From: Fulvivirga maritima
Lineage (GTDB): Bacteria; Bacteroidota; Bacteroidia; Cytophagales; Cyclobacteriaceae
Direction of reading: 5' to 3'
Length of the DNA: 64,000 nt
Assembly: GCF_021389955.1 (NCBI RefSeq)
Contig: NZ_CP089980.1
Location: forward strand, 2,165,001 to 2,229,000
Positions within the stretch are counted from its first letter, which is position 1. Each line of letters opens with the position of its first letter. The translations under genes were made by a program, and so were the position numbers. Below the pieces are notes generated by a model. The model did not search any database. It saw nothing but the letters and a program-made list of their open reading frames with translations, and was not told the origin of the DNA. Of this stretch, positions 1 to 9,479 are shown one piece after another.

Positions 1-701
<701 letters not shown>

Positions 702-781
702 TCTAGGGCCATAGGCCTTTACCGAGAAAAAGTTGTAGTTCATAATTCTTTCATAATATACATGTCAAAAAGTATTTAAGA

Positions 782-898
<117 letters not shown>

Positions 899-902
899 TA
901 TC

Positions 903-937
903 AAAACCCTTAACTCATTTAGTTAAGGGTTTTTTTA
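903..937 (+). terminator. Rho-independent terminator of the rRNA operon
   Basis: The arms AAAACCCTTAAC and GTTAAGGGTTTT flank a short loop and run into a T-tract, immediately after the 5S gene. Confidence 0.9.
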
Positions 938-1017
938 TGCCTCAGAGGTAAAACTCGCATATAATAAAAAAAGCATGTACCTGATATGCTTTCTCTAGTT
1001 ATAATAATTTGTTTTGA

Positions 1018-2277
1018 TTAGCCCACTGTAACCGCTGTCATATCTTCAAAAGATAGATAGTCATTGGCGGTGTTTAGAATAGTATAAGGATCTATAGATT
1101 GTATAGTGGTGATGTAATTAGTATAGAATGAGTAATCAAGGTCATGCAAATGGATATTTTTGAATTTACTCATAAGAGAAAATGGGGTACTAATGCCTGA
1201 CTGAAAAGAACCAATTAAATGATTTTTCACCGCGTCCAATTCTGAAGTGCTGATAGGTTCTTGCTGTAATTTTGAAATTTCTTTTTTTATCTGTGTAAGT
1301 GTGTCTTCTAGACTTTCTTTTATAATATCAGCACCGATTACCAGATATGAATCATATTGGAAGTTAACCAAGCTACTATAGATTCCATAAGTATATCCTT
1401 TATCTTCTCTAATGTTTTTCATTAATCTAGACCCAAAGTATCCGCCTAGGATGTGATTGGTGATTAGTAACTTACTGTAATCTGGATGTGACTTGGAAAT
1501 GATAGGTTTTCCTATTCTTATTGATGTTTGTGAAGAGTTCTCTTTATTATCGTTGATTTGTTGGGCCTTATAGTCAAGTGTAAATTGGCTATTTTTTGAG
1601 ATTTCTGTAGTTACAGGCATTGAAGAGAACGTCTTAACAATATGATCTAAATACGGCTCTACAGCACCAGATACTAAAATTTCGAAATTACTTAAATTTG
1701 ATTTGAAAAATCCTTTAAGATCTTGACTAGAAACGTTAAGAATATCAGATTCTGTAATAACCTTACCGTATGGGTGTTTGTCTCCGAAAAGAGCATTACG
1801 AAAGGTTTTACTGGCTATTACACTATTTTTTTTGTTTTGGGTTTTAAGGTTTTGAATTTGAATACGCTTTAGCGTTTCTAATTCATCTTCAGGAAAGCTC
1901 GGTGCAGTGAGGATATCATGAACTAGAGGTAACAAGCTTTCTATATGCTTATTTAAGCAAAGAAGGCTAATAGAAGGCACATCAAAGGAGGGGTTTATAT
2001 CTAAAAACGCTCCATATTGAGCCAAAGTATCAGCTACTTGTTTGCTATTATATTTGGCTGTACCTTCTTTTAAAAGTTGAAGGCATAACATTGATATACC
2101 GGGCTTGGCTTCATAATAATTGCCGCCATAAGGGAACAGGAACTCAAGCTTAATAACTGGCTGGGTTCCTGCATTTATATAATATGTATCGGTCTTACCT
2201 GCTGTAGCTTTTTTGACCTGTTGTAGGTCTACAGTTGCAATATTTTGTATTGGTGGTGGTAATGTTCTATTAAGCAT
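1018..2277 (-). CDS. M16-family protein lacking the zinc motif (non-catalytic subunit type)
   Basis: A 419-residue protein with the fold signature of M16 (insulinase/pitrilysin) peptidases: the FPYGGNYYEAKPG start of the first domain, and a central segment (near residues 280-310: LGGYFGSRLMKNIREDKGYTYG) typical of the second M16 domain. The HxxEH zinc motif that should follow the first glycine-rich stretch is absent; the aligned place reads MLCLQ. Known M16B enzymes are often heterodimers of a zinc-bearing and a zinc-free subunit, so this is most likely the zinc-free partner or a chaperone-like relative. No signal peptide is seen. It is the last gene of the porU-porV operon, 3 bases after porV. 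A zinc-bearing M16 protein is encoded at 53069-54316, far from it. Confidence 0.85.
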   Translation of the reverse strand: MLNRTLPPPIQNIATVDLQQVKKATAGKTDTYYINAGTQPVIKLEFLFPYGGNYYEAKPGISMLCLQLLKEGTAKYNSKQVADTLAQYGAFLDINPSFDVPSISLLCLNKHIESLLPLVHDILTAPSFPEDELETLKRIQIQNLKTQNKKNSVIASKTFRNALFGDKHPYGKVITESDILNVSSQDLKGFFKSNLSNFEILVSGAVEPYLDHIVKTFSSMPVTTEISKNSQFTLDYKAQQINDNKENSSQTSIRIGKPIISKSHPDYSKLLITNHILGGYFGSRLMKNIREDKGYTYGIYSSLVNFQYDSYLVIGADIIKESLEDTLTQIKKEISKLQQEPISTSELDAVKNHLIGSFQSGISTPFSLMSKFKNIHLHDLDYSFYTNYITTIQSIDPYTILNTANDYLSFEDMTAVTVG

Positions 2278-2280
2278 ATA

Positions 2281-3462
2281 TTAATTAACGACGGACTCCT
2301 GATCTTTTGTTCCCTTGTCAAAATTAAATAGGAGAGTAAATCTTAAGGTTTCAGCTAATGGGTGTTCTTGTTCTGAAGGTACTAAATAGGCAAAGTCAAT
2401 TCCGAATACTTGATAACGGAATCCTAAACCTAAGGTGAGGTATTTTCTGTTTCCTTTATTTTCAGACTCATAGAAGTATCCAACTCTGGCCGCAAATGTT
2501 TTATTATACCAGTATTCTACACCTGCAGAAACTGTAACTTCTTGCATTTCTTCACTGAATCCATCTTCAGCATCAGAAAATGATCCGAAGATACCGCTAA
2601 GCAAAGTTTTGTCTGAGGCACTACTATCTGCTTGTGGACTAGGTACTAATAGTTTGTTAAAATCCAGCGCAAATGTTAGGGAATTATATGGATTAAAGTT
2701 AGTAGTAAATGCAGTTCCTAATCTTAAGTTAGTAGGTATAAAGTCTCTGTTATCTTCATCAGAGTATGTAAGTTTTGAACCTATGTTAGATATAACTGCT
2801 GCAAGAGCAAGGTTAGAGTTGCTTCCACTAAGTAGTAAGTCTTTATTATAATACATTGACAAGTCTGCTGCCACACTGCTTCCTGGTTGAGCACTGGCGC
2901 TACCAGAAGTATAACTACCTGTAAGGTTAGAGTGTATAAATCTACCAGCCACACCTATACTAAGGTTTTGAGTAAGTTTTCTTGAGTAAGCTGCATCAAT
3001 GGCGAATTCTCTTGGGTTAAAATTACCTTCATCTCCTCCTGTTTCGTTAGTGAAGTATATTTCACCTAAGTCAAAATACTTCATAGATAACGCTACAGCT
3101 TGTTCATTTGAAAGTTTATAGTAGCCAGAAAGATAGGATATAGACATGTCATTGATGATCTTACCTAACCATGGTGTATATGATACTGAAAAGCCTATGT
3201 CATTCTCTATGTAAACTAGTTTTGCGGGGTTCCAATAAACGGAGTTGGCATCAGCAGATGTGGCGGAACCAACATCTCCCATACCTCCTGCACGTGCATC
3301 GGGTGTAATGGTTAGAAAAGGAACAGCAGTGGTTATAACTCTTCGGTCTGAGTCAGCACCAGTTAGGTCGCTGGGGTCTGTTACCTGAGCATACAATGCC
3401 GTCGGAAAGCTATTCAAAGCCATAATAATAGCCCCTAGGAATATGGTTGATATATATTTCAT
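2281..3462 (-). CDS. porV: Type IX secretion outer membrane protein PorV (LptO)
   Basis: A 393-residue protein with a signal peptide (about residues 1-25, ending YAQ) and a FadL/PorV-type barrel. The segment TPDARAGGMGDVGSATSADA near residues 50-70, followed by NSVYWNPAKL, is the PorV hallmark. In known type IX systems PorV is a 14-strand barrel that shuttles cargo carrying a C-terminal sorting domain from the SprA translocon to the PorU sortase. It lies 26 bases after porU in the same operon, the usual pairing. The window supplies at least four cargo proteins. Length is normal for the family. Confidence 0.95.
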   Translation of the reverse strand: MKYISTIFLGAIIMALNSFPTALYAQVTDPSDLTGADSDRRVITTAVPFLTITPDARAGGMGDVGSATSADANSVYWNPAKLVYIENDIGFSVSYTPWLGKIINDMSISYLSGYYKLSNEQAVALSMKYFDLGEIYFTNETGGDEGNFNPREFAIDAAYSRKLTQNLSIGVAGRFIHSNLTGSYTSGSASAQPGSSVAADLSMYYNKDLLLSGSNSNLALAAVISNIGSKLTYSDEDNRDFIPTNLRLGTAFTTNFNPYNSLTFALDFNKLLVPSPQADSSASDKTLLSGIFGSFSDAEDGFSEEMQEVTVSAGVEYWYNKTFAARVGYFYESENKGNRKYLTLGLGFRYQVFGIDFAYLVPSEQEHPLAETLRFTLLFNFDKGTKDQESVVN

Positions 3463-3488
3463 AAAATAGTGATATTAAACAAATATAA

Positions 3489-6400
3489 TTAATTAAAAAG
3501 AATAAGCTTTTGGAATGTATGATTTTTAGCCCCGTCTACGTTTGAACGAACGGATACCTTGTATATGTATATCCCAGCTTCTGTTTTTTTGCCCAATGTA
3601 TTATTTACATCCCATTCGTACAAATTAATTTTACCTGGAGCATCTATAAATTCAAAACCTAGTTTAAGTAAACTTTCTCCTGATATACTAATAATTTCTA
3701 GTTCCACCTGCAAATCATCACCGGCACGATTATGCTCGAAACTTATGAGTGTTTTATCCATAAATGGGTTAGGATAATTTCGTAAATGACTGATAGCTAA
3801 TGAGCCTGAAGCACTAACCTCGAACTGGATAGTTTTTTCAGTACTGTTATTATGAGTGTCCCACGCTTTAATGGTAAGAGTATGCAGGCCTTCACTCAAA
3901 TTGCTAAGCGGATATCTTAACCATCCTTCCTGGTAAGTATTTTTTGTAGCTTTATAATAGTCATTAACTATTTCAGGAGCCTGATTATCTAGTTGTACTG
4001 TTAGGCTGTTATTTGCATTATAATTGGAAATATTAATGCCACTTTCATCTTTTAGATTAGCTACCAACAGCGTATTTGTATTAACAGGCATTCTTCCTGA
4101 GTAAGTAGAGTCTCCGAAAAATATATTTATTTCCGGACCAGTATTATCATTAGGGTAAGCATCTGCAGATCCACCGACTATTACGTTGATATCAGCACCA
4201 TTGCCATCACTATCTCTGGATGAATTTACAGCATACAGACTAATTTTCCCCTTTTCTAATTGGTAAGAGATGTTTTTTGGTACAACGAATTCTGCATCAA
4301 ACAAGCCTGAGGTAATGCTTACGTCACCTCTGAAAAGCGTATTTTCTCTGGCTTTGTAATTATATACGAGGCCATTGTCCTCATCGCCCAGAGTGGTTAA
4401 AATAGCTTCTTTATCAAAAACTGTAATTTCTAAGTCTCCGCTAAAATTAGAATCAGTACTGCCGTTAGCTTGAAGAACTTTACCGGTTATAGCTATTTTA
4501 TCTAATGCACTCAGCGTATCAGTAGATTGAGAACCTGAAATAGATTCTATAATAATATTTTTTTCAGGGTAGTTGAGCTTAAGTGCCGGATCTCCAAGCA
4601 ATATGAAATTTCGGTTACCTACCTGATTTTGATCTACGGCATTATCAGCGCTGTTATTTTTTGTGATACGAATAATATCACCTAACCGCAGGTAATGATC
4701 ATCAGCCTTAGAGAATACGGTGTTATAAAAGGCTTGATTGAGTTCAAAGTTAGATGAAGCATAAACTGGTCTGCAAGTGCTTATAATAGCTATTCCACCT
4801 TTGTTTGCACTGTTGAGGATTACTTCACCACCGGATCTGATGGCACTGATATCATCATGGCGGCCAAACTCACAGGTAGCTGTAACAAATAATGGTAGCT
4901 TATTTTGATTATCCCAATTCTCTATTTGTGGTATATCCAGAATGTTTTCCTGAGCCCATACATTTTTGCCCCCATGCCCAGTGTAATTCATAATAAGCGT
5001 CCCTGTTTCAATACTTGCATTTATAGCCTCGACCATATCAGGTGATTTGATAGAAGGTGCGGAAGCATCTTGTCGGTATGCATCAAGGAATAACTTCTTA
5101 TAGTTGAAGGCGGAATAAGAGGTGTCGATAAGAACACTTAGTTGATTACTTTGATCAATATGTAAGTTGTTATCTCCATCATCAGCTACCAGAGAAACGG
5201 TGTTTCGCCAGGGGCCATAAGTTTGAGGTGTGGAATAGTGAATAATTTTATTTACTACATTCTGTGCTTCTTCGGCACTAGCCGCAGGAATGCGTCCTAC
5301 ACCTATTTCTAATGAATGATTGCCTCCAGCAATTTCTTCCCACTCACCTTCTTCATCTTCCATAAAACCAAAATAATCATCAGAACAGTAGGTTTGTAAT
5401 GGGTGTAATGAATTTCTCGATTCATAAGTAGGTACGAAATTGGAGTTATTATTATTGATATCTTTATAATCAAAGGACCCTTTACCAAATAGAAGTACGT
5501 ATTTTAAGGAATGGTTTTGATCGTATAAATATTTTATGAAATCTCTTATGGCTGTGATGTCTTGCTTGCCACTACCAAATTCATTGTATACCTGATTGGT
5601 AGTTACTACAGCACTGGAAATACCATCATTACTATCATGATATGAGGCTAGTTGTAAGGCCTGACTTTGGAAATTTTCATGCGAAATAATCAATAGCTCA
5701 GGAACACCGATTCCATGGATATTTTGATTGTCAATTTTTTCTACTGATTCTGGAGAAGGTATTTGAGTAGGATCAAAAACTACAAACTCTTTATTGATGC
5801 TGGTATTGCTCCCAAATGAAATGGTGCTATTATTCAATTCAATACTTTGTAAGTCTGGCGCAGTAGGATTGCTAATATCAAACACAAGGCAATTATTTGT
5901 GCAATTATTTATCACATAGGAGGATACTGCATCAGATGTATTAGCAAAAGACCTAAAAGTGAGTTGATTACCTGCTAAAGAGATTCTTCTATTAGCTTCT
6001 ATAATTACTTCTTTTAAGTAGCCTATTGATCTTCCACTATTATTGCCATTATAAGAAATATTTAATGATAAGGCGTTAACTGATGAACTAGTGGTAGTGG
6101 AATAGGTAGAGGTATTTTCTAATCCTTTTACACTATATCTATAAGGGTTGTTTTGACTCGGATTTAAGAAGTTTGGAACACTATTTACATTTTGAGTGCC
6201 CAATTGACTTCCGTTGATACTTAAAGTAAAACTGCTTTGCGCGAAAGATTGAGCCATTACAGTAGAGGTGACCTGAATAGTGCTATTGGCTGTAATATTG
6301 GGCATCTCCACGTCAATTTGTTCGTTAATAACCCGAGAATACCAGGCTCTGCCAGAGCGCAATAGGTTTTCTTCTTCTTGCTTGTAATAGGCAAAATCTT

Positions 6401-6917
6401 TGAAAGCAGTGATTTGATTATGGTTTAAACCCAAATTGTCTATCTCCTCTACTCTGGCTCCATTTTGAGTGCCAATAGTCAGGTAGTAATAATTGACATT
6501 GCTGTAGAGGTTCCTTTCATAAGTAATTTCGCCGTCATCTGAGTAACTGTACTTATCGGGGCCTTGAGCATAAAAAATAATATAGTCATCAGTATTAAAA
6601 TTGCCATCATCTTCACCTCTTACATATATGCTATTCATAATAAGGTCAGCAGCACGGCTGGCATTATTTGCTTGAGGTAACATGCCGCCCCCATTTCCAT
6701 AGATAGCTAATTTTCTAGGATCTATGTCATCAGCAGGTATACCTAACGAATTGAGGTAATCATAATCTATTTTATAAACGCCATCATGAAGTATTTCAAG
6801 TTTATACCATTCTCCATTACTTAAGACAGAGTTGATTTTCTGACCATAAGAATAATTATTTGGAAAAACTGTAAAACCAGAAATTACAATAAGAATTACC
6901 TTAAAAGCTTTAGGCAT
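3489..6917 (-). CDS. porU: Type IX secretion sortase PorU (gingipain-like C25 peptidase)
   Basis: A 1142-residue secreted protein with a signal peptide (about residues 1-26). It has a gingipain-type C25 cysteine protease core with the catalytic His in YTGHGGKNVW (H648) and the catalytic Cys in TATCEFGRHDD (C682). PorU cleaves the C-terminal sorting domain from type IX cargo at the cell surface and transfers the cargo to a lipid anchor. The protein itself ends in a sorting-like domain beginning LRNYPNPFMDKT (about residue 1048), as other PorU proteins do. It sits just upstream of porV and 67 bases after pssA; the short gap leaves room for its own promoter. Length matches the family. Confidence 0.95.
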   Translation of the reverse strand: MPKAFKVILIVISGFTVFPNNYSYGQKINSVLSNGEWYKLEILHDGVYKIDYDYLNSLGIPADDIDPRKLAIYGNGGGMLPQANNASRAADLIMNSIYVRGEDDGNFNTDDYIIFYAQGPDKYSYSDDGEITYERNLYSNVNYYYLTIGTQNGARVEEIDNLGLNHNQITAFKDFAYYKQEEENLLRSGRAWYSRVINEQIDVEMPNITANSTIQVTSTVMAQSFAQSSFTLSINGSQLGTQNVNSVPNFLNPSQNNPYRYSVKGLENTSTYSTTTSSSVNALSLNISYNGNNSGRSIGYLKEVIIEANRRISLAGNQLTFRSFANTSDAVSSYVINNCTNNCLVFDISNPTAPDLQSIELNNSTISFGSNTSINKEFVVFDPTQIPSPESVEKIDNQNIHGIGVPELLIISHENFQSQALQLASYHDSNDGISSAVVTTNQVYNEFGSGKQDITAIRDFIKYLYDQNHSLKYVLLFGKGSFDYKDINNNNSNFVPTYESRNSLHPLQTYCSDDYFGFMEDEEGEWEEIAGGNHSLEIGVGRIPAASAEEAQNVVNKIIHYSTPQTYGPWRNTVSLVADDGDNNLHIDQSNQLSVLIDTSYSAFNYKKLFLDAYRQDASAPSIKSPDMVEAINASIETGTLIMNYTGHGGKNVWAQENILDIPQIENWDNQNKLPLFVTATCEFGRHDDISAIRSGGEVILNSANKGGIAIISTCRPVYASSNFELNQAFYNTVFSKADDHYLRLGDIIRITKNNSADNAVDQNQVGNRNFILLGDPALKLNYPEKNIIIESISGSQSTDTLSALDKIAITGKVLQANGSTDSNFSGDLEITVFDKEAILTTLGDEDNGLVYNYKARENTLFRGDVSITSGLFDAEFVVPKNISYQLEKGKISLYAVNSSRDSDGNGADINVIVGGSADAYPNDNTGPEINIFFGDSTYSGRMPVNTNTLLVANLKDESGINISNYNANNSLTVQLDNQAPEIVNDYYKATKNTYQEGWLRYPLSNLSEGLHTLTIKAWDTHNNSTEKTIQFEVSASGSLAISHLRNYPNPFMDKTLISFEHNRAGDDLQVELEIISISGESLLKLGFEFIDAPGKINLYEWDVNNTLGKKTEAGIYIYKVSVRSNVDGAKNHTFQKLILFN

Positions 6918-6984
6918 TATAAAATGACATTTGTCTTAACAAACAAGATAACTAAGTTTAACGTTTCTTATAACGCTATGGTAT

Positions 6985-7671
6985 TTAAAGTACGGCTTTT
7001 GTTATGTTTTTAATTAATGACAATACAATATAGGCCACTATTATAAAAGGAATAGCGAAAATCTTCAGCATCAAAATCAGTATAACGCTAACTACTAGGA
7101 GCAAAATTTGAAAAATATTCTCTTTCCAGTTCATGGATTTTAGTTTTAGAGAAAATAATTCTACCGGGGCTACCAGTAACAAAGAAAAGACTACTGTAAT
7201 AGTAATCAGTATATTAAAGTTGATCAGTTCTCTATATTCTGAGCTGGTAACAAAGGCTATACTTGAGATAAACAAGGCGTTTGCTGGTGTAGGTAATCCT
7301 ATAAATACAGACTGTTGCCTATCATCAATATTGAATTTGGCTAACCTAAGAGCAGAAAACACAGCTATAAGAAAGGCTGCAAAAGGCATAACAAAGTGAA
7401 CTGTGTATGATGACAAAAGCTCATACATAATTAAACCAGGTAATACTCCGAATGTCACCATATCAGCCAGTGAATCCAGTTCTTTACCGATTGGAGAGCT
7501 TACTTTGAGCAAGCGAGCCACAAAGCCGTCAAGGAAGTCAAAGATGAGAGCCGCCCAGATCATATAAGTAGCAAAGATCAGCTCACCATTAGCAGCGAGT
7601 GTAATACCTACACAACCACAAGCCAGATTGCTGGCTGTAAGCGTATTAGGAATGTGTTTTTTAATATTCAA
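6985..7671 (-). CDS. pssA: CDP-diacylglycerol--serine O-phosphatidyltransferase
   Basis: A 228-residue integral membrane protein that makes phosphatidylserine, the precursor of phosphatidylethanolamine. The complete CDP-alcohol phosphotransferase signature is present: D45, D48-G49, A52-R53, G62, D66 and D70, with the canonical spacing. About seven hydrophobic segments follow. It starts 4 bases after the upstream MBL hydrolase, so the two are co-transcribed, and the operon continues into porU. Phosphatidylserine synthase is the better choice than the phosphatidylglycerol-phosphate enzyme because the N-terminal NTLTASNLACGCVGI segment is typical of Bacteroidota PssA. Confidence 0.92.
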   Translation of the reverse strand: MNIKKHIPNTLTASNLACGCVGITLAANGELIFATYMIWAALIFDFLDGFVARLLKVSSPIGKELDSLADMVTFGVLPGLIMYELLSSYTVHFVMPFAAFLIAVFSALRLAKFNIDDRQQSVFIGLPTPANALFISSIAFVTSSEYRELINFNILITITVVFSLLLVAPVELFSLKLKSMNWKENIFQILLLVVSVILILMLKIFAIPFIIVAYIVLSLIKNITKAVL

Positions 7672-7675
7672 TCTA

Positions 7676-8326
7676 TTAATTTTTTAAAGCGCAAAAAGGA
7701 TTACTTTTTTTCTCTATTTCAGTAGAAGTAGGTCCTCCGTGACCTGAGTATACCGTGTAATCAGTATCCCACTTAAATAGCTTGTTGTGGATACTAGATA
7801 TTAAGGTGTCAAAATCACCACCGGGTAAGTCCGTTCTGCCAATACTACCCTGAAATAACACATCACCACTGATGCATAATTTATGTTCATGATTAACAAA
7901 AGCAATATGACCGGGAGCATGACCAGGTACAAACAACACCTCAAATGTATGTTTTCCTATCTCAATAGTATCCCCTTCTTCTAAATATTCATCGGCTTCG
8001 CTAGGGTTAAACTGCGTGAAACCATAAGAAGGAGCATAAACTTCTACTGATTTAAGAGTAGGCACATCAGCCTTGTGAATATATAAATTTACATTAAAAG
8101 TATCCTTTATAAATTGATTGCCCAGCACATGATCTATGTGGCAGTGGGTGTTTAAAAGCTTATTTACCTTAATGTTATTATTGTTTACAAAATCAATCAG
8201 CTCGTTTCTTTCATAATCTTCATAGCAACCCGGATCTATAATGACTCCATCTAAAGTTTCATCATCATAAACCACATAGGTGTTTTCCATAAATGGATTA
8301 AATACAAAAGACTGAATCTGTATCAT
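7676..8326 (-). CDS. MBL-fold metallohydrolase (glyoxalase II-like)
   Basis: A 216-residue cytoplasmic metallo-beta-lactamase-fold hydrolase. The metal motif THCHIDH is at residues 60-66, a further metal ligand lies in VPGHAPGH (near residue 135), another in CISGDVLF, and the last in YSGHGGPT near residue 195. Proteins of this type cleave glutathione-like thioesters or related substrates. This organism probably uses bacillithiol rather than glutathione, so a bacillithiol thioester is an attractive but unproven substrate. It is the first gene of the pssA-porU-porV operon and is divergent from the FAD oxidoreductase at 8405. Confidence 0.85.
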   Translation of the reverse strand: MIQIQSFVFNPFMENTYVVYDDETLDGVIIDPGCYEDYERNELIDFVNNNNIKVNKLLNTHCHIDHVLGNQFIKDTFNVNLYIHKADVPTLKSVEVYAPSYGFTQFNPSEADEYLEEGDTIEIGKHTFEVLFVPGHAPGHIAFVNHEHKLCISGDVLFQGSIGRTDLPGGDFDTLISSIHNKLFKWDTDYTVYSGHGGPTSTEIEKKSNPFCALKN

Positions 8327-8369
8327 ATTATAATTAAGTTTGTCGTATCAAATTTTGTTTTAGACTTTT

Positions 8370-8377
8370 CAAAAATA
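8370..8377 (-). promoter_or_regulatory. Possible -7 box of the MBL-pssA-porU-porV operon
   Basis: On the minus strand this reads TATTTTTG, fitting the Bacteroidota -7 consensus TAnnTTTG, about 45 bases before the start codon. No good -33 TTTG is present at the expected distance, so it is weak. Confidence 0.3.
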
Positions 8378-8404
8378 AGTCATTTAATTAAATCATTGTG
8401 ATCA

Positions 8405-9460
8405 ATGGCTGTAATATATGATTATCTTATAATAGGACAAGGGCTGGCAGGATCTGCATTGGCCTATCATCTTCTGGAATTAAACAAAAAAATACTGGTT
8501 ATAGATGAGAATAGAGAAAATACTTCATCAAAAGTAGCAGGTGGGTTATATAATCCTGTTACTGGCAGAAAGATGGTGAAGACATGGAAAGCAGACTCGC
8601 TGTTTCCATTTATGCAAGAGTTTTATAAAAACATTGAAAAATTACTTGAAACGGAGTTTTTACATGAAACACCCATTTACAGACCTTTCATTTCTATGGA
8701 GGAGCAGAACGAATGGATGGGGAAAAGTGCTACACCTGAGTATAGCCGTTTTATTAAGAAAGTTCATCAGGGGAACTTGTATGATTTCAGCAAAGATAAA
8801 TTTGGTGGTGTAGAGCTCAATTATTCAGGATACCTGTCCGTATCCAAATATCTGGAAGCCTACCAAGCCTACCTGAAAGAGAAAGATTCATTTATAGAAG
8901 GCAGGTTTGTTTATGATGATTTGAAAGTAGAGACTGATGAAGTGAGCTATAAAGATATCAGGAGTAAGAAAATTATTTTTTGTGATGGACTTGGCTCCCA
9001 GGAAGGATCCTATTTTTCATGGCTTCCTTTCAGGCCTGTGAAAGGAGAGGTGATACAAATTGATGCAGATATTGAACTTTCACACATCTTAAATCGAGGA
9101 GTTTTCGTAGTTAAAAAAGGTGATCATTTCTATGAAGTAGGGTCTAACTATGATAATCAGAATTTGAACTGGGAACCTACCCAAAAAGCCAGGGAAGAGA
9201 TTTTAGGTAAGATGGCAGATATATCTGATTTTTCTTATGAAGTTACTCATCAGAAAGCGGGTATAAGACCAGCCACAGCAGATAGAAGGCCTATTATAGG
9301 AATGCATCCTGAGCATGAAACTATTGGGATATTTAATGGGTTAGGAACAAAAGGAGTTTCCTTAGCTCCATTTTTTGCCCATCAGTTTGTTCAATACCTG
9401 GAAGCTGATAAAGAACTCATGCCAGAGGTCAATATTAGTCGGTATTTTTCGTTATATTAG
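8405..9460 (+). CDS. FAD-dependent oxidoreductase (DAO family)
   Basis: A 351-residue flavoprotein with an N-terminal dinucleotide-binding motif GQGLAGSALAYHLLE (near residues 11-25) and an acidic end to the second strand (VIDEN). The C-terminal region contains GIRPATADRRPIIG and NGLGTKGVSLAP, typical of D-amino-acid-oxidase-like (DAO) enzymes that oxidise secondary or tertiary amines. The substrate cannot be read from sequence. No signal peptide. It is divergent from the MBL operon and 19 bases upstream of the next gene, with which it is probably co-transcribed. Confidence 0.85.
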   Translation: MAVIYDYLIIGQGLAGSALAYHLLELNKKILVIDENRENTSSKVAGGLYNPVTGRKMVKTWKADSLFPFMQEFYKNIEKLLETEFLHETPIYRPFISMEEQNEWMGKSATPEYSRFIKKVHQGNLYDFSKDKFGGVELNYSGYLSVSKYLEAYQAYLKEKDSFIEGRFVYDDLKVETDEVSYKDIRSKKIIFCDGLGSQEGSYFSWLPFRPVKGEVIQIDADIELSHILNRGVFVVKKGDHFYEVGSNYDNQNLNWEPTQKAREEILGKMADISDFSYEVTHQKAGIRPATADRRPIIGMHPEHETIGIFNGLGTKGVSLAPFFAHQFVQYLEADKELMPEVNISRYFSLY

Positions 9461-9479
9461 GATTCTTGTCGAGTTATAA

